Shown: positions 36,056-49,700 of the stretch, in pieces
Layout: the number at the start of each line of letters is the position of its first letter
Position numbering within the stretch: the first letter of the stretch is position 1
NCBI GenBank assembly: GCA_005408345.1
Contig: SEMN01000619.1
Coordinates: 124,001 to 188,000, forward strand
DNA: 64,000 bases
DNA from: Macquaria australasica
Lineage: Eukaryota; Chordata; Actinopteri; Centrarchiformes; Percichthyidae
Direction of reading: 5' to 3'
Made by a program: the position numbers and the translations under genes
The notes under the pieces: generated by a model
Database searches by the model: none
Seen by the model: only the letters and a program-made list of their open reading frames with translations
What the model was told of the DNA's origin: nothing

Positions 36056-39000
36056 GTAGGAAGACTGTTAGCACGACGGAGTGCGCAGGGAGTCCTCGGC
36101 GTGGCAGCCGCGATGCTCATACTGACACACTGAAAGAGCTGGAGTAAAGCAGAATAAAACATCTGCTCGTCAGCCACATGAATGCAGACCCGACTAGAAG
36201 CTAGCAGACTGTTTCTGGCCGTGGAGACGCTTAGCTAAATGCTAGTGCGCAGGATAGCAGGCGTTAGCAACACCGCAAGTCAGAATGGGAAAATCACAGC
36301 ACATTTCCATTATAATCAGACCATTCCTCCACCATTAACAGTTAAAGATCTGCACGGAACCTCGCCTCAGAGCAGAGGAGTCCGTGTTTAACATGTGTCT
36401 GATGATCCACATCAGCATCCGTGTGCACGGCCCGCAGGAGCCCGCAGGAGCCCGCAGGGCCACAGCAGCTGAAGAAAGCACGACATGGCACTGACGTCCT
36501 CTTAAATACATGCAGCACGGTTCGTCTTTCTTCAGAGGAAAGAGAGAGTCCTTCTTTAAGTCTTTCAGAAAACGGCTCACTATGACAGCTGGCCCTTTTC
36601 CTTGTCTTCTGTTCTCCTTTCTTATAGCTCCTTGACTTTTGCTCCATTTTAACACCTTGGCAACAATAGATTTGGCTTTTATTTAATATTTTTGGCTCCC
36701 GATGACTTGCGTGGCATTGTGATATCAAGATGCAAGGTTCTGGTATCTAAATCGATGATAGCAAGCATGTTTTATTAAAAATTAGTGAGGTTACGACATC
36801 ACCACACAAGTTAGTACAGTGAAATCCTGAAAGTGATCTCAACCTTATAATAATACGAGAAAATAAGATAAGATAATGTAAACTTGAAACTGATTTGTTA
36901 CTGCAGCAAGAGGAAGTGAAAGACTGGATGCAGAGTATAGATAAGTAACTGTAAAAAGCCAGAATACTATACAGGGATAGACGCTAATATTTTTAAGCAC
37001 TGGCCCCACGGGCCACCAAGCCCCTAAATTTGGTGGCCAAAGTACATTTTTGGTGGCCCAAATGTAAGGTTATGTAAAAACAATACAGCAAAGGCAATTT
37101 AATGCAACTTAACACAGCCTTCCTCAACTGTGACACCTCAATAAATGAAAAGACATTAACGGAATGAAAATATATTTTTATAATAATTTATTTAAATTGA
37201 TAACCCGAAGGTCTTTGTAAACATATGGTGCATATATTCTCTCACAGTCTCTTAGTTTGGATTTGGGATGTTTGTGGAACTGTAACATTGCTTTGGCGAA
37301 GGCAAAGTATATCCAGTATAGGGATAAAACTTGGAGTATTTGGTGGCCAGAAACTAACGTTTTGTGGCCACGGGCCATAGGGCCATGCTTAATGTCAAAC
37401 CCTGCCATACAAATTATGACCATCTACTATATACAATATGAAGCTTGAAAAATAAGAATAAGATGTACTATATAAACTATACATAAGTAGTAACTACAAA
37501 GTTTATTGATAAGTGACAAATGATCACAAATAAAGTGAGGGAATAAATTGCAAAAAATAACTGATTGCATTCATCCAAGTGCAATTTTTGTAATCAGACA
37601 GGTAAGGTGTCTTGTGTCTGCAAATAAGAAATACAGTTATTGCAGAGACAAATAATCAAGATATTGTACGAGAGGATGTAGGCACGAGAGGAAAAAAACC
37701 ACTTATACTGCAAATTTTGGTAATTTCAAGATAAATAGCTCTTTGCCTGGAGGATAAATGCAATGGCGATCATTAAATATATATATTTAGGCCACATGAT
37801 AACAGTCATTTGTTTAGACAGTGTAATATAGGCTAGCAGCATGGCTCTGGGCTAATAAAAGAAAAGTAAAAATGAGTGGAGATCAGTCATGAGTTGGCAC
37901 ATACTGTAACACTGAAATCTTGTCATAAAAATATGTATTGGTTCATTCATTTCTGTGTCTTTTACTGCTAATCCAGTAAAAATAATCATATTCAACAGGA
38001 CATAGTTAAAGGTTTATGTGATAAGCAGTAAGATCTTAGAGCTGTATGAGCACAGATGACTGTATTGAAATGATAATATATTCTCACTTCCACTGGTGTG
38101 TGTGTGTCAGCGTGTGTGTTTGTGTGTGTCAACGCGGCGACATTTAGAAAACTCTCAGACTAGCGTATCTTCGCTCCTCTCTCTCTCTCTCTCGCTGGCC
38201 CCGCCCTCCCTTTTGGTTCTCAGGCTCCGTTGCCACAGCAACCAGAGGGCGCGCACACAAAAGAAAAGGTTGGGTACAGGCTTGAGTCTGGGTCACACAA
38301 GAGCACAGCGTGGACACACACACACACACACACACACAGTAACTCCACTTTATCCAAATGTGCCGGTGTCCAGCAGTGATTCCTCTGACAGCAGAATTCA
38401 ACACGTAACCATGTTATGCTCACTCTTTCATCACCTTTCTCCTGTTCCAGCACCACATTTCTTCCCCCGCCTCTTGGTGTGCATTGTCCTTGAGAGTGTG
38501 TGTCCCTGCGGGGGGCGCCTCTTCCAGCAGTCACCTGGTACTGGGTAAACTGGGTTACGCTAATAACATTTCAGCCCAGAATATCTCACCGACCAGCAGC
38601 TCTAGTGGAGAGAAACAGTGGCCTAGTTACAGCACGGCAGCCCCAGCCTATATCTCCACAATCTCTGGCCTTGTTGCTACCCTCCTGTTGGTGTGTGTGA
38701 CAGCGAGAGAAAGCGAGAGAGACATGCAGACATGGAGGGAGTGAGAAAGAGACTGCTTATGTGAGAATGAGGCTGTGTATAGGCTAGAGCTGGCCTGTGT
38801 TGTCTTTGGGATAGGAAACAGTCTGGTCTTGTTTGGGAGAAAGCAGCATTGTGCTGAGCTGGTGCATATTCAGCGCCGTGCTACGCCGGCCCAGCAGCTG
38901 ATAGTGAATGGGCACACTGTGGCCACTGGGAAGTGTCTATTGTCCCAGGGAGAATTGGTTCCCACACTCCCTAACACTCCTATTGTGTTATTATCAACCC

Positions 39001-42000
39001 CTCCCGCCCAGTGGCCTATGCCCCCAGCCCACAGTTGATTGGACATGCAGGGGGATATTATTCACTCATTAAATGAACATGCTATCCATGGCACATACAC
39101 AAGTGCTCGGCTGTACTGTCAGAGGATGAGGCACTGCCAAATAGTGTAAACCCGTGGTTCCCAAAGTGGGGGTCCAGGGCCCAGCGGGGTGTCCAGCAAA
39201 AATATCACTGTCCTCTCACTCCCTAGAAGTTGGAATTATGGGAAAATGTGTGAGCATGATTTTAGGGTTTACAGCCCTCACTGTACCTATCACCTCACCT
39301 ATATATATCTATCTATATATCTCTATCAATCTATATATATACTGTATATAGATATATAGATATATATAGATATTTATATTATAAGTGTCTCACTGGGTAT
39401 CTTTTGGGTGTGAAAAGTCTCCTAAATTCATTAGCCAAGTTTGTTTTTTTTCACACAGAGAATAAGAGGTTTCAGTGCACCATATTCCCAATTAGATGAA
39501 TCCAGAACTGAGTCAGTAGTACAGCACATCATATGCTTTACTAAATTTAACTGGACTCTTTTGATCTTTTACATTTCATTTCCTGAGGTTCCTTTTCTAG
39601 TTCTGCACACTTACCGTTTTTAGGATAGATTGGTTTTCCCATTTTATTTTGCTGTTTGCAGTAAATTAGTCTTTAATTAACATACATGTAGCATTAAAGA
39701 GGCCTAGAGAGGCTTTAATTAGATCTGAGCGTTTCAAAGATCGCAGTTTGAGCTCTCAAAGACCCACGCTTTTAGTAGTGATAGCCTGTATCCCTGAGCT
39801 ACTTTAAGATTTTAAATGAATGTCTGGGGTGCAAAAGAGTGTTTGAGAATGGTTTAAGGATGCTGGCAAAAATATCTGGTAGTGTAGGACTGTGGACTGT
39901 GTGGAAAAGTTTAGGCTTTGCTTTGGTGGATGAAGGGGGATGTGGGCAGCTTTAAAGTCAGAGCAGATGCAGCTGTTAAAGCCAAAGTGGCAACTTGAGA
40001 AATGTATTTATGTATATATAAAAATACTACATCATGGTCTTGAGTTACTGTTGCACTGATTGTTTGATATGCACAAGTTGTAGGATTTAATTGGTTGAAT
40101 CAGGCTTCAGATGAGCTGCAATGGATAAACATTTGTTAATCAAGTGTCACCTCAGGGGAGAGGCTGATTTATCCAGGCACTGCCTACTGACACCGCTTTG
40201 CAAGGCATTATCGGTAATAGGAAACATTTGACATGGACAGTGACAGTAAGGAGATCGAGTGAGTGCACTTCAGAGGTGATTCATGTGAGCAGACTGAAAC
40301 ATTAGACCGGTTCACTCAGAGCTGCCTTGTTTATGTTCTGCTGCTTATCACATCAGTGAAATATACTGCGGACCTCCCTGTCTTACTCTTCATTTTAAGG
40401 GGATTGGCAGCTGTTGGGCTACGCCACTGTCAGTGTGCAGACCGTCCATGTTTTTATCCATCATCTTGTTTGTCGCTTCTTGCTCTTTGTAACTACTATC
40501 TTGACACGTGCAGGTAAAGTTGAAGAATCTGAAAAGACCATTCTGATGGGTTTTCTTTTAAGGATAATAAACAGCAGGTACTTTATGATACAGTACAATG
40601 CTATACTTCCAATGAGGATTAAATGTGTATTGGGTTTCTGTAATATTGTCATTCAGAGATTTAGGGGTGCTTTATGTACAACTCGCACTCAAGTCTCTGC
40701 AGGGTTCGTCCAAAGTCTTGAAAGTTTGGAAAATGCTTAATTTTAACCGTTATGTTTTCAAGGTTAGGAATATGCCTGAGTTTGAATATACTCTTTGAAA
40801 AATGATTGATTTTCAATATAATCTGGTGTTTCATCGTCCCGTCATCATATTTGTTTGTTGTCTCCTGGTATTTAAGTAATTATTTATAGTCACCATTTAG
40901 TTAGTATATGATGATAAAGGCTTGGAGAGTCTGGATATTTTTGGTTTAGGTACCTTGAAAGTGCTAGAAAAGTGCTTGAATTATACTCTTAAAAAAGCTG
41001 TATGAACCCTGTCTCTGATATTTAAGTTCCCCAGGAACACTTAAACGCACCAGCAAGGAGATGTTTTAAGAAACTGCTTGGAGCCGCTATGTAACTTTTA
41101 CTGAACTTTGACAAAAAAGAGCGATGACTTGATGTTCACTGTCATGGATTTCCTATCTCAAGGAAGTTTCAAGTGTCTCTTACACCGAATAGCGAAATGA
41201 ATGGAAACGGCTGCTGCCTTAAAGGTGGGAGATTAATCCATATTGATCATTTGTAATGCAAAGTCTACTCAAATTAGGAGTAAATGTGCTGAATCACACA
41301 AAAACCACCAGTAGGATTCTGTTAAGACTTTATGAAAGATTGGAATTACTCAACACTTTCCACCTTCCAAACAAACTTTGTGCAAGTGTTGTGATTTTTG
41401 TGCATGAGCAACTTTCTCATGCTTACTCACAGCCACCTGGTCAATGCATTAACTAATTGTTACCACAAAATACGCCCTTGAAGGGTGTAAAAATAAAGAA
41501 ACAGGGGTGTGTTTGGGTTTGTGTGTGGGCGGGGCTGTGGGGTGCCATACTAAAGGGCCATCAGAGGTCCTAAGGGGCAATTTAACAGGTCATGCACATG
41601 CATGCGCCATTACCTTAGTTTATAGGGACTATTGGACGTTTTGGTGGCCGGTGACCCTTTGCTTTATGCATGTATGAAAGAAGAAGCAGCCGTATTCTCG
41701 TGACACAACATGAGCGGTGAAAATCGCGACAAAGGAAGACAGTTTGTCAGGCTTGTGCGTTTTCTGTTGAATGTGAGAAATGAGCCTGAACAGCCGGGAA
41801 GCTGTCATGCGTCATCTTGGCCCTTATAGTCCCATAACAGTGGAATGAAGGAGGCCTTAGTAAAAGCACCAGGGCTCATTTGCCCTTTAAGTCGTAATTT
41901 GGAAACGTGATGGTCGTGTAGCCAACTGATTTGACCGCTATGAGGGGCGCTTATTCTTTCAAAGGTTATGCTTATTATTGGCCAGAGGTTGTTATGCACA

Positions 42001-43729
42001 CACACACACAGACACACCAACACCAACTGCTTATCTACGTATTTAACACATCCTACACTCAAAAACTGTGCAGCTATGTGTTATATCCTTCTACTTCGCT
42101 CGCAGTCATCCCTCCTCTTCCTCTTTCTCTCTTTCTCTTTGTGCCTGTCTCTCTCTCTCTCTCTCTCTCTCTCCCACTGTCTCTCTATCTGTCTGGTGTG
42201 GCTATGACCTGTCTGAGCTTTGACGTATATGTTTGTATTGTAACTCAGGCGATGCTGCCTCCCACATCCGATTTATGATGCATCTTTTTAAGTAATCCAA
42301 GCCTGTGTAGGAGCGAGCCGAAAAAAGAGAGCTGATTGACTCCTATTTCTGTTGTGTTCTTGTGTGTTTTTAAATAGCAGTCTGCGGGTGTGGTGATGCG
42401 GTGACCGCTACAGTAAAGCGGCGAGGGAGATGAGGATGGCAGGATGGAGGAGGAAGAGTGGGGGGGGGACAACGCCATGAATGATTTATTAGTCTGGCAT
42501 TACTGGGCCATTCCCCACAGAGACCGAGAGAGGAGAGGAAGATGGAGGGATAAATTGCTGAAGGATGGTGCCTTGAGGGGGAAGGAAAGAAGGGGTAAAA
42601 AGAGAAAATAGGCGGATAGGTATTCTGTTGTAAGTGTAACGGAGGAAAGGATTCAGAGAGGAGGATAAAAATAAAGCAGTGCAGCTTACTGTATAGGGCC
42701 GTGTCCAGGGGTCAGATTAAGGACGAATTGTACCGTCTTCCTATCTGGACCAGGGTCGACTGATTACAACCGACCCTGCTATTATTTTTGATCAAAGCCT
42801 TCAAGCTTTCATTTTGGCATTTTATGGCAGTATATTGTTTTTCTCTGAAGTTACAATTTTTATGCAAAAAAACTAGTATTTTAAGGATTTTTCTTTTTGG
42901 AGAAAAAAAAAGCCACTGAAGTGTAATTTAGATCATCATGGGATCACTGAAACCAAAACTACTAATGAAATGACAGCACATATTTAGGCCTTTGGTGAAG
43001 AACTTTTATTATTGAATAATTATAGGGATGCGCTGATCTGATTTTTTTCTCCCCCAAAATACTGATTCTGATACTCAAACTCAGCCTATACCGAAAACAG
43101 ATCCGATACCAGTGGTCTTTTTTTCCAATATTTTTAATATGTTCGTTTGTGGAACTCATCTAACTCTTGGCAAGAAAGCGAGTGAGCATATTTCCCAAAA
43201 CTACTGCTATAAATGAACGGAGTGGAATAGAAAACTGTATGTGGATCAGTGACGTCTTGCTGATACCCGATCTGCTCAGTTAGGCCAGTTTCTGTGCATC
43301 CTTAATAATTATACAAGGAAAATGTCCACTTAAAATAAAGCTAACTTTTCACATATTTTTTTTATATTTTACGTGGTCTATTGTGTCATCTGTTATAGTC
43401 ATTTCTGGTCAGAAAGCAACATTTTGCAACTACGTTAATAGAATACCAATATGAGAAAACACTACTCTGAAAGGTCTGCTTTATCCCCCTTTATCACTCT
43501 TTTGGCTTTCTCTGAATATTATTGTATGTCTCAATGAGTGTTTGTTGTCTCCCTCTCTTTCTTTTTCCCTCATCCCTCTCTGTCTCTCTTGCCCTCTTTC
43601 TTTCATTTGGCCATGCCCCCCCCCCCACCTTATTTATGTGGCAGAGGAACAGCTGTCTCGTGCAGGGCGTAAGGTTGGCCAGGCAGGCCGGCTGCAGGCT
43701 CTGCAGAGCTCGAACACTGAGCTCATTGT

Positions 43730-43773
<44 letters not shown>

Positions 43774-46700
43774 CATTCCTCCCTTACTCTCGCACACAAG
43801 GCACACGGTCACATCCATTCACATCCATTTAAAAGCGGGACAGGAAGGAGTAGGCAGCTGAACCCACATTAGCTGGGTTTCCATTGAAGTACATCAGTGT
43901 GAATTATGACATTTGGAATTAGAAAAGCCTCAGCAACTTCCCAGAAAACGCTCACACTTCCTTGAGTTTTTTTTTTTTTTTTATTGATAAAGAAAAGACA
44001 CAGCGTATTAAGATTGGGACATTTATGGAAGGAAATAACGCACAGTTTATCAGACTGATGAATTCTTTCATCTCTCTGTAGTCTAGAGGTGGTGATCATT
44101 AATAGAAAAGTTCCATGCGCATTTTCTTGTTTGGTCCTCAGTTGGCGTGGAAAAATATGACCAGCATTAGCTGAAACCAAAGAACAACAATTTGCTCAAC
44201 GCTAATCAATTCTTCCTCCACTTTTTGTCTCTAAACAACAGTATTCCACATCTTCCCTCCAGCCTTGATGATGAAGACATTTCACATTTTATCTGTTGCA
44301 TCATTTTAAATGATTACTTAAAAAAATGCTTAACGGTAAGTCATTCAATCCCCTCCTTTGTGACATTTCCTTTCAGTTTCCTCCAGAAGACGTGTAAACA
44401 CAATTAGCTGTGTTGATTCTTATCTTTGATTCATTTACGACTCTGAGCTCGAACATCGCCACAATTTGTAGCTCATTTCCACCGCCTCGACTGGAAGTCT
44501 TAATTTCTTTCTCATTTTCTCTCTCATTTGCAGCTCCCCCTCAAAGCATTTTTCTCCTCATATCTTCCACTCAAGTGCTGCTTTACACGCCGGTCCTCTC
44601 CTGCCTGCTTTTACTCTCGGGTCTCCTTGTCCTCGTTAAGGCGAAATTAAAATCATCACAATCTGTTTTTGCCACACTCTCACACGAGAACACATGAATG
44701 TACATTGAGGAGTGGTTACATAACGGTTAGCTGTGATCTCTCAGTGGCAGGTAAGATTGGACAAAATGAGAGAGATTGTGAGGAGGGGGGCAGATGGAAG
44801 AGAGGAAACTTCATTACTGCTGATGAGAAAGGGAAGTTTTAGGAGAACCAGGGGCTGTTAGCTGTTAGCGTGGAAGAAAGGATGGAGATGAAAGGAGGAG
44901 AGTAAAAAAAAAAGAATACTTTTTGGTGCAAAATGCTATGAATCTACTTTCAGTGTTGGTATTGGAAACAGTAGTTGACAAAACCTCACCATAAGGTCCA
45001 TTCAGTATCTGTTCTGTAGCTATCAGTAGTATCGCATGATCTCGACAGATGCCTGGTTGTGAAATGAAATCTAAACTTTTAAGCCAAGATGGATGAGTAA
45101 TCCTTAAAGTGCTCAAAAAAAGAGAGAAAAAATGTTTGTGTGTGTTTTTAAATAGAGCTTTTGTCTTTTAACCATGCGGGGAACAAAATTGCGTTGTTCT
45201 CTGGGAGGGTGGCTCAAAATGAGACGCATGACCCTTACTAAGTGTCTCTCTCTCTGTCACACACACACACCAACCTAATGCCAACCTATATCTCCAAGCA
45301 TCTGTCTTTCTATCACCATTATTCTGCCATCCTTCTGCTACCTATCACCCTGTCTTCACTCTGTACTCTATACTCTGTGTGTGTGTGTGTGTGAGATAGA
45401 GAGCAAACAGTGAAGGCAAAGGATAGGTGGTGGATAATGTGTGCAAATTTGTCAGGGAGCATCCTGTTCTCTGTAACAAGTACACAGCGCTCTTGTGTCT
45501 CCTCTTATGTCTGTTCATCTCCTTTTCTCTCTCGTCCTCTCCAATGCTCTTTTTCTTTCTAAAAACCCCTTCAAACCTCCACCCTCCTTCATTTGCTCTC
45601 CATCACCTTCATCCATCCATCCATGCATCCATCCATCCCTCCCTTTGCTGACAGTGGTGTCGTGCAGAGAAGCCGTGAATAATTTATCAGGCTGGGTTGT
45701 TCTGCCCTGCCCTGCTCCCCACTTTTGGCTTGCCACGGTTCTGAAAACCATTTGGTGAAGTACACGCAACCCACACACACACTTTCACCAAGGATGTGAT
45801 CAATAACCTGCACAGCTGTATTGATTACACAATGCATGTATGTTGGGTAAACAGTTTGTAATGTTGTTGCCTTGAAATATAAGATTTAGACTACTGCAAG
45901 ATGCTTGGTAACAAAGTTAGGAGGTGTTCAAGAGGATGTGGGCACGCCGTGCACCACAAAATACTTCCTAAACTGAAAAACAAAGTTGAAAATAAAATTG
46001 TACTTTCACGTGTAACTTCCTTACATGTTCTGCCTTACTCTGACAGGACAAAAATTACACACAAATATGTTTAAAAAAGACATTTAACACAACCTAATGT
46101 CCTGCCACCGTCTGGTCCAAATGAATAGAGTTAAACCGACACTGTTAATGAAACAAGCAGCATTTAAAAAAAGCTAAAACCATAATACTAAAACTAAACT
46201 CAAATAGAAAGTGCAACTGAAACTAAGAAGGAAGAAAAGTGAAAATGTAAGTATGATAACCTTAGAGTAATAAACTCAGGGACACAAGAAATTGACTGTT
46301 CACCTGTCTCCCTCAGTTGCTGTTATACCTGTATTCTGGTATATCAGGATCAGTGTGGCCAACTCTCACGCTGAGAGACACGCTTTCACGCTCAGTCTCA
46401 CGCTCTCACGCTGCCCAAACAATTCTCACGCCAAAACACTGCGACAGCAACAGAGATGAACAGGCGAGCGCACGTACTGTTGGTTACGTACTGTAACCCC
46501 CATTCTATGAGTACAGGCTCTTAAATTACTCTCTGTTTAGTCCACGACGTGTGCGCAATGCTTACCGCCGTGTTGACAGCTGTTCTGGCAGAAAACCCTG
46601 CGCAGAAGGTGTTCAAGCAAAGCTAGTGAGTGAGTGAGTGAGTGAGTGTGTGTTCATATTTGGCTGAGTGAGTGAAAGCTAAGTAGGTAAAATTACTAGA

Positions 46701-49700
46701 TAGTGTTTGCTTATCTGCTAAGTTAATAAGCTGGTTAACGTAGCCAGCTGTCAAAGTTAGTGCTGGTCTAGACACATGCAGCACTTGGCTGTATGAATGG
46801 TTGCTTTTCAAGTAACGTTAATCCTTCTGATTACTGTGAATAACCACATTTAGATAACAGCTTGATTAAAGAGTTTACATGGTTCGTAGTAACGTGATTT
46901 CCCCAGTAACCCTGGGTTTACATTGATTAATTGGATACTCGATTAGCTGTTTTGTAAGGGTGGCAGCGAGGACAGTAATGTCGGCTCTAGTTGTCTGCCT
47001 TGCACAAAGCAGATGGTCAACAAATAACGTTAGTCAGACTGAATGCAAACATACGCATTATTTTGATATTGATAACTTTATGTAATTACAGCTCTATAAA
47101 GAGTCATCCTGCATATGTGAGAGCAAATGAAGGGAACTGACAGATAATTTCTTTTTTGTTTTTTCAGCATACACAGATTTATGGCCAGGCTAACGCTGAA
47201 CAGCCCTGAGGTTAAATCTACTGATGCTCTGTAAAGTTTCCTGCTTTTGCCTGAAATATGCAGTTTACAGTGATAGCGGTGGCAGATTTACCATCGAAAT
47301 TCGTGGTAATCTTCGAAACAATTGGTCCTTGATTTCAGACAGAGATAGACACAGCAGGTTTCTCATTTCTTGCTGCGGCCGTCGATTTTGTTGCAGAAAT
47401 GACAACTGTTGCTGGCAGATTTTATCAGGTGTAGCTAGCTAGTAGTTAGCTTAATCAGCTAATGTTGGCTCCGTGAGTTGGTTGAAAACACTCTCCGGCT
47501 GACTTTTTCATGTTTCCAGCTGACTCGTTTTAAAAGGAGAACCCTTTAAAGGGATCTTAAATGTGTTCTTGATGGCTACATGCATAACCTCATGCTAAAA
47601 GACCGAGCCCAGAACGTCTCCGGCAAAAAGTCAGCATCCTCACCAGTTTAAAGAAACAGCTTTGTTCTTGTATTGCGGTGTAGAGCTAGCTAGTCCTAAG
47701 TATGATAAGGAACATTGTATTGTGTTTTTTTGTTCTTCCATAACTGCTTAGCTTACATAATTCATATATTTTTTACAGTATGTTTTCACTTTTAACGTTA
47801 GTTAAAAGAGAAAAAGCTTTTGACGTGAGGATTAACCATATCTGGCGAACGTAACCCTGTCTCGGATAACATTGGCTGGGGTTTCTCGAGCGCAAACGTT
47901 CCTAAATCCAATAAAGAGCAGGACAGAGCTGCTAACGTTAGCTTACGCTCTGATGGCATCCAGGACCGGCTTCAACACAGTGAGGAAACGCTACACGATG
48001 GATGTGCCAGTCGTGAATGGGGCTAATGTAGCTTTTGTTTTTCATTGTTGTGCTAACTCTTGGTCTTAAAAGTAATGCTCTGTTACGGTAGCCAGTGAGC
48101 TAGTTAGACTAGAAAGGCTAAAAAAAGACTCTCCAAACTCTGTAAATGCTGAGTATCTGTTACTACAACCCCACGTGAACCCCGGATCCCAGCTGACCTA
48201 ACTTCACAAAGATTCTACTCAGTGAAGTGCCTGTAAATGTGTATTTTTCCACAATGCATCGTTTGTCTTGAAATTTTCCTCATTTTTGCAGAGGGTAAAA
48301 TAAGCTCACGAGTTAGTCAAGAGTGACTTCATTCATCCTTTCTTTTGTGCTGTAAAAATAATACTCGTTTGTTCATTTGGGACTGTGCTTCAGTGCCAAT
48401 AGCCGGCTGACTGCTTGTGATTAAAGCTGTGTTTTCCTACTCCAAATTATTGAACAATAGAGAGCTTCACCAAGCTTCTTTTTTACTCAAATCAGGTGGA
48501 ATCCAACCAGAAGTTTCAGCCTACTAGTAAAATTGTTTGGGAAGTTTTTGACTCAAAAGGGTTTCATGAAGTTTTCCTGGCAACTTCAGGCTGATTCACT
48601 TTCTGAGCCACACACACATACTTTGAATGGTTGATGGTAGACTACACACAGATGCTGTGCAGAGGACAGAGCCATAGAGGTGTGTTTACATGATAGATGA
48701 GGGGAGATGTTGATATTTTGCCATCTGCAGTTGGATTAATGGTGTCGTAAATTGCAATGATAAGAGGATCAGTTTGAAGTTTAACTTCTGTTTCTACGTA
48801 GTACCATGCTTGTTGAAAAAACTATAATAAAAAAAAAGCATAAACAATGTAGTTAAAGCTTCACAGTATAACCAATAGAGTTTCTGTTGTTCACACATCT
48901 GGGTGAATGCACTCATCCAAGCTTTGCTTTTTTCCACCACTGAATACTCAGTTAATACACTGTTATCCAGAAAATACTACATCTCATGTCATCTAATGGC
49001 TGTTGTAACATATACTGGATGGTAATAAAATAACATAAACGTATAAATACACTCAAGATACAATGTTATTCTGATCTTCCGATCCAAATGTTAAGTGAAC
49101 ACATTTGACCACGTTAAGAGTTTATATTTGTCTCCAGTCCGTATCACAAATACAGAAACAGACGTAAATCTTAGAGTGCAAATCCATTCAGGAGGTGCAC
49201 CTAATCAGAGTTGGATTTTCAGAACAATCAAGGTCAAGGACATGGAGCAAAGGGAAAACAAGACATTGAAATTTAAAGAATAGAAAAAGGCCTCCAAAAA
49301 GACAAGCCCAGTTAGAAAGTTCCGTGCATCCCGAGACATCCCTCTTGACTCTCTCTGTGTTTCTGAGAATGAAAATCATGACGGACTACTGTATGACACC
49401 CAGCTGTCAAATTCCACGAGGGAGCCCCCTCGCTGGGTGATGTAAAATGGACAGAGGAGGTGTGTATCATAATTTACAAATGGTCCGAGCCATTTCACAT
49501 GGACGACACAGCGCTCCTCATTCCTTCCTCCATAACAGCCTGCTTCCAGCTTCTGAAATTGACAAATACACACTCACTCACACACACACCCTACCATAGC
49601 ATAGATTTGAATTTCCTGCCCTATTTGTTTTATGGATTTTATGCTTTCTAGGACAAAGAACCTCTATTAAACTTCCATTCTTAGAGTGCAGTATCTTAGA

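Noticed and set aside
37178..37423. Minus-strand ORF as a transposase fragment
   Set aside because: It overlaps the hAT-type element at 36972-37404, but I could not match it to a transposase domain. The element is too short to be autonomous.
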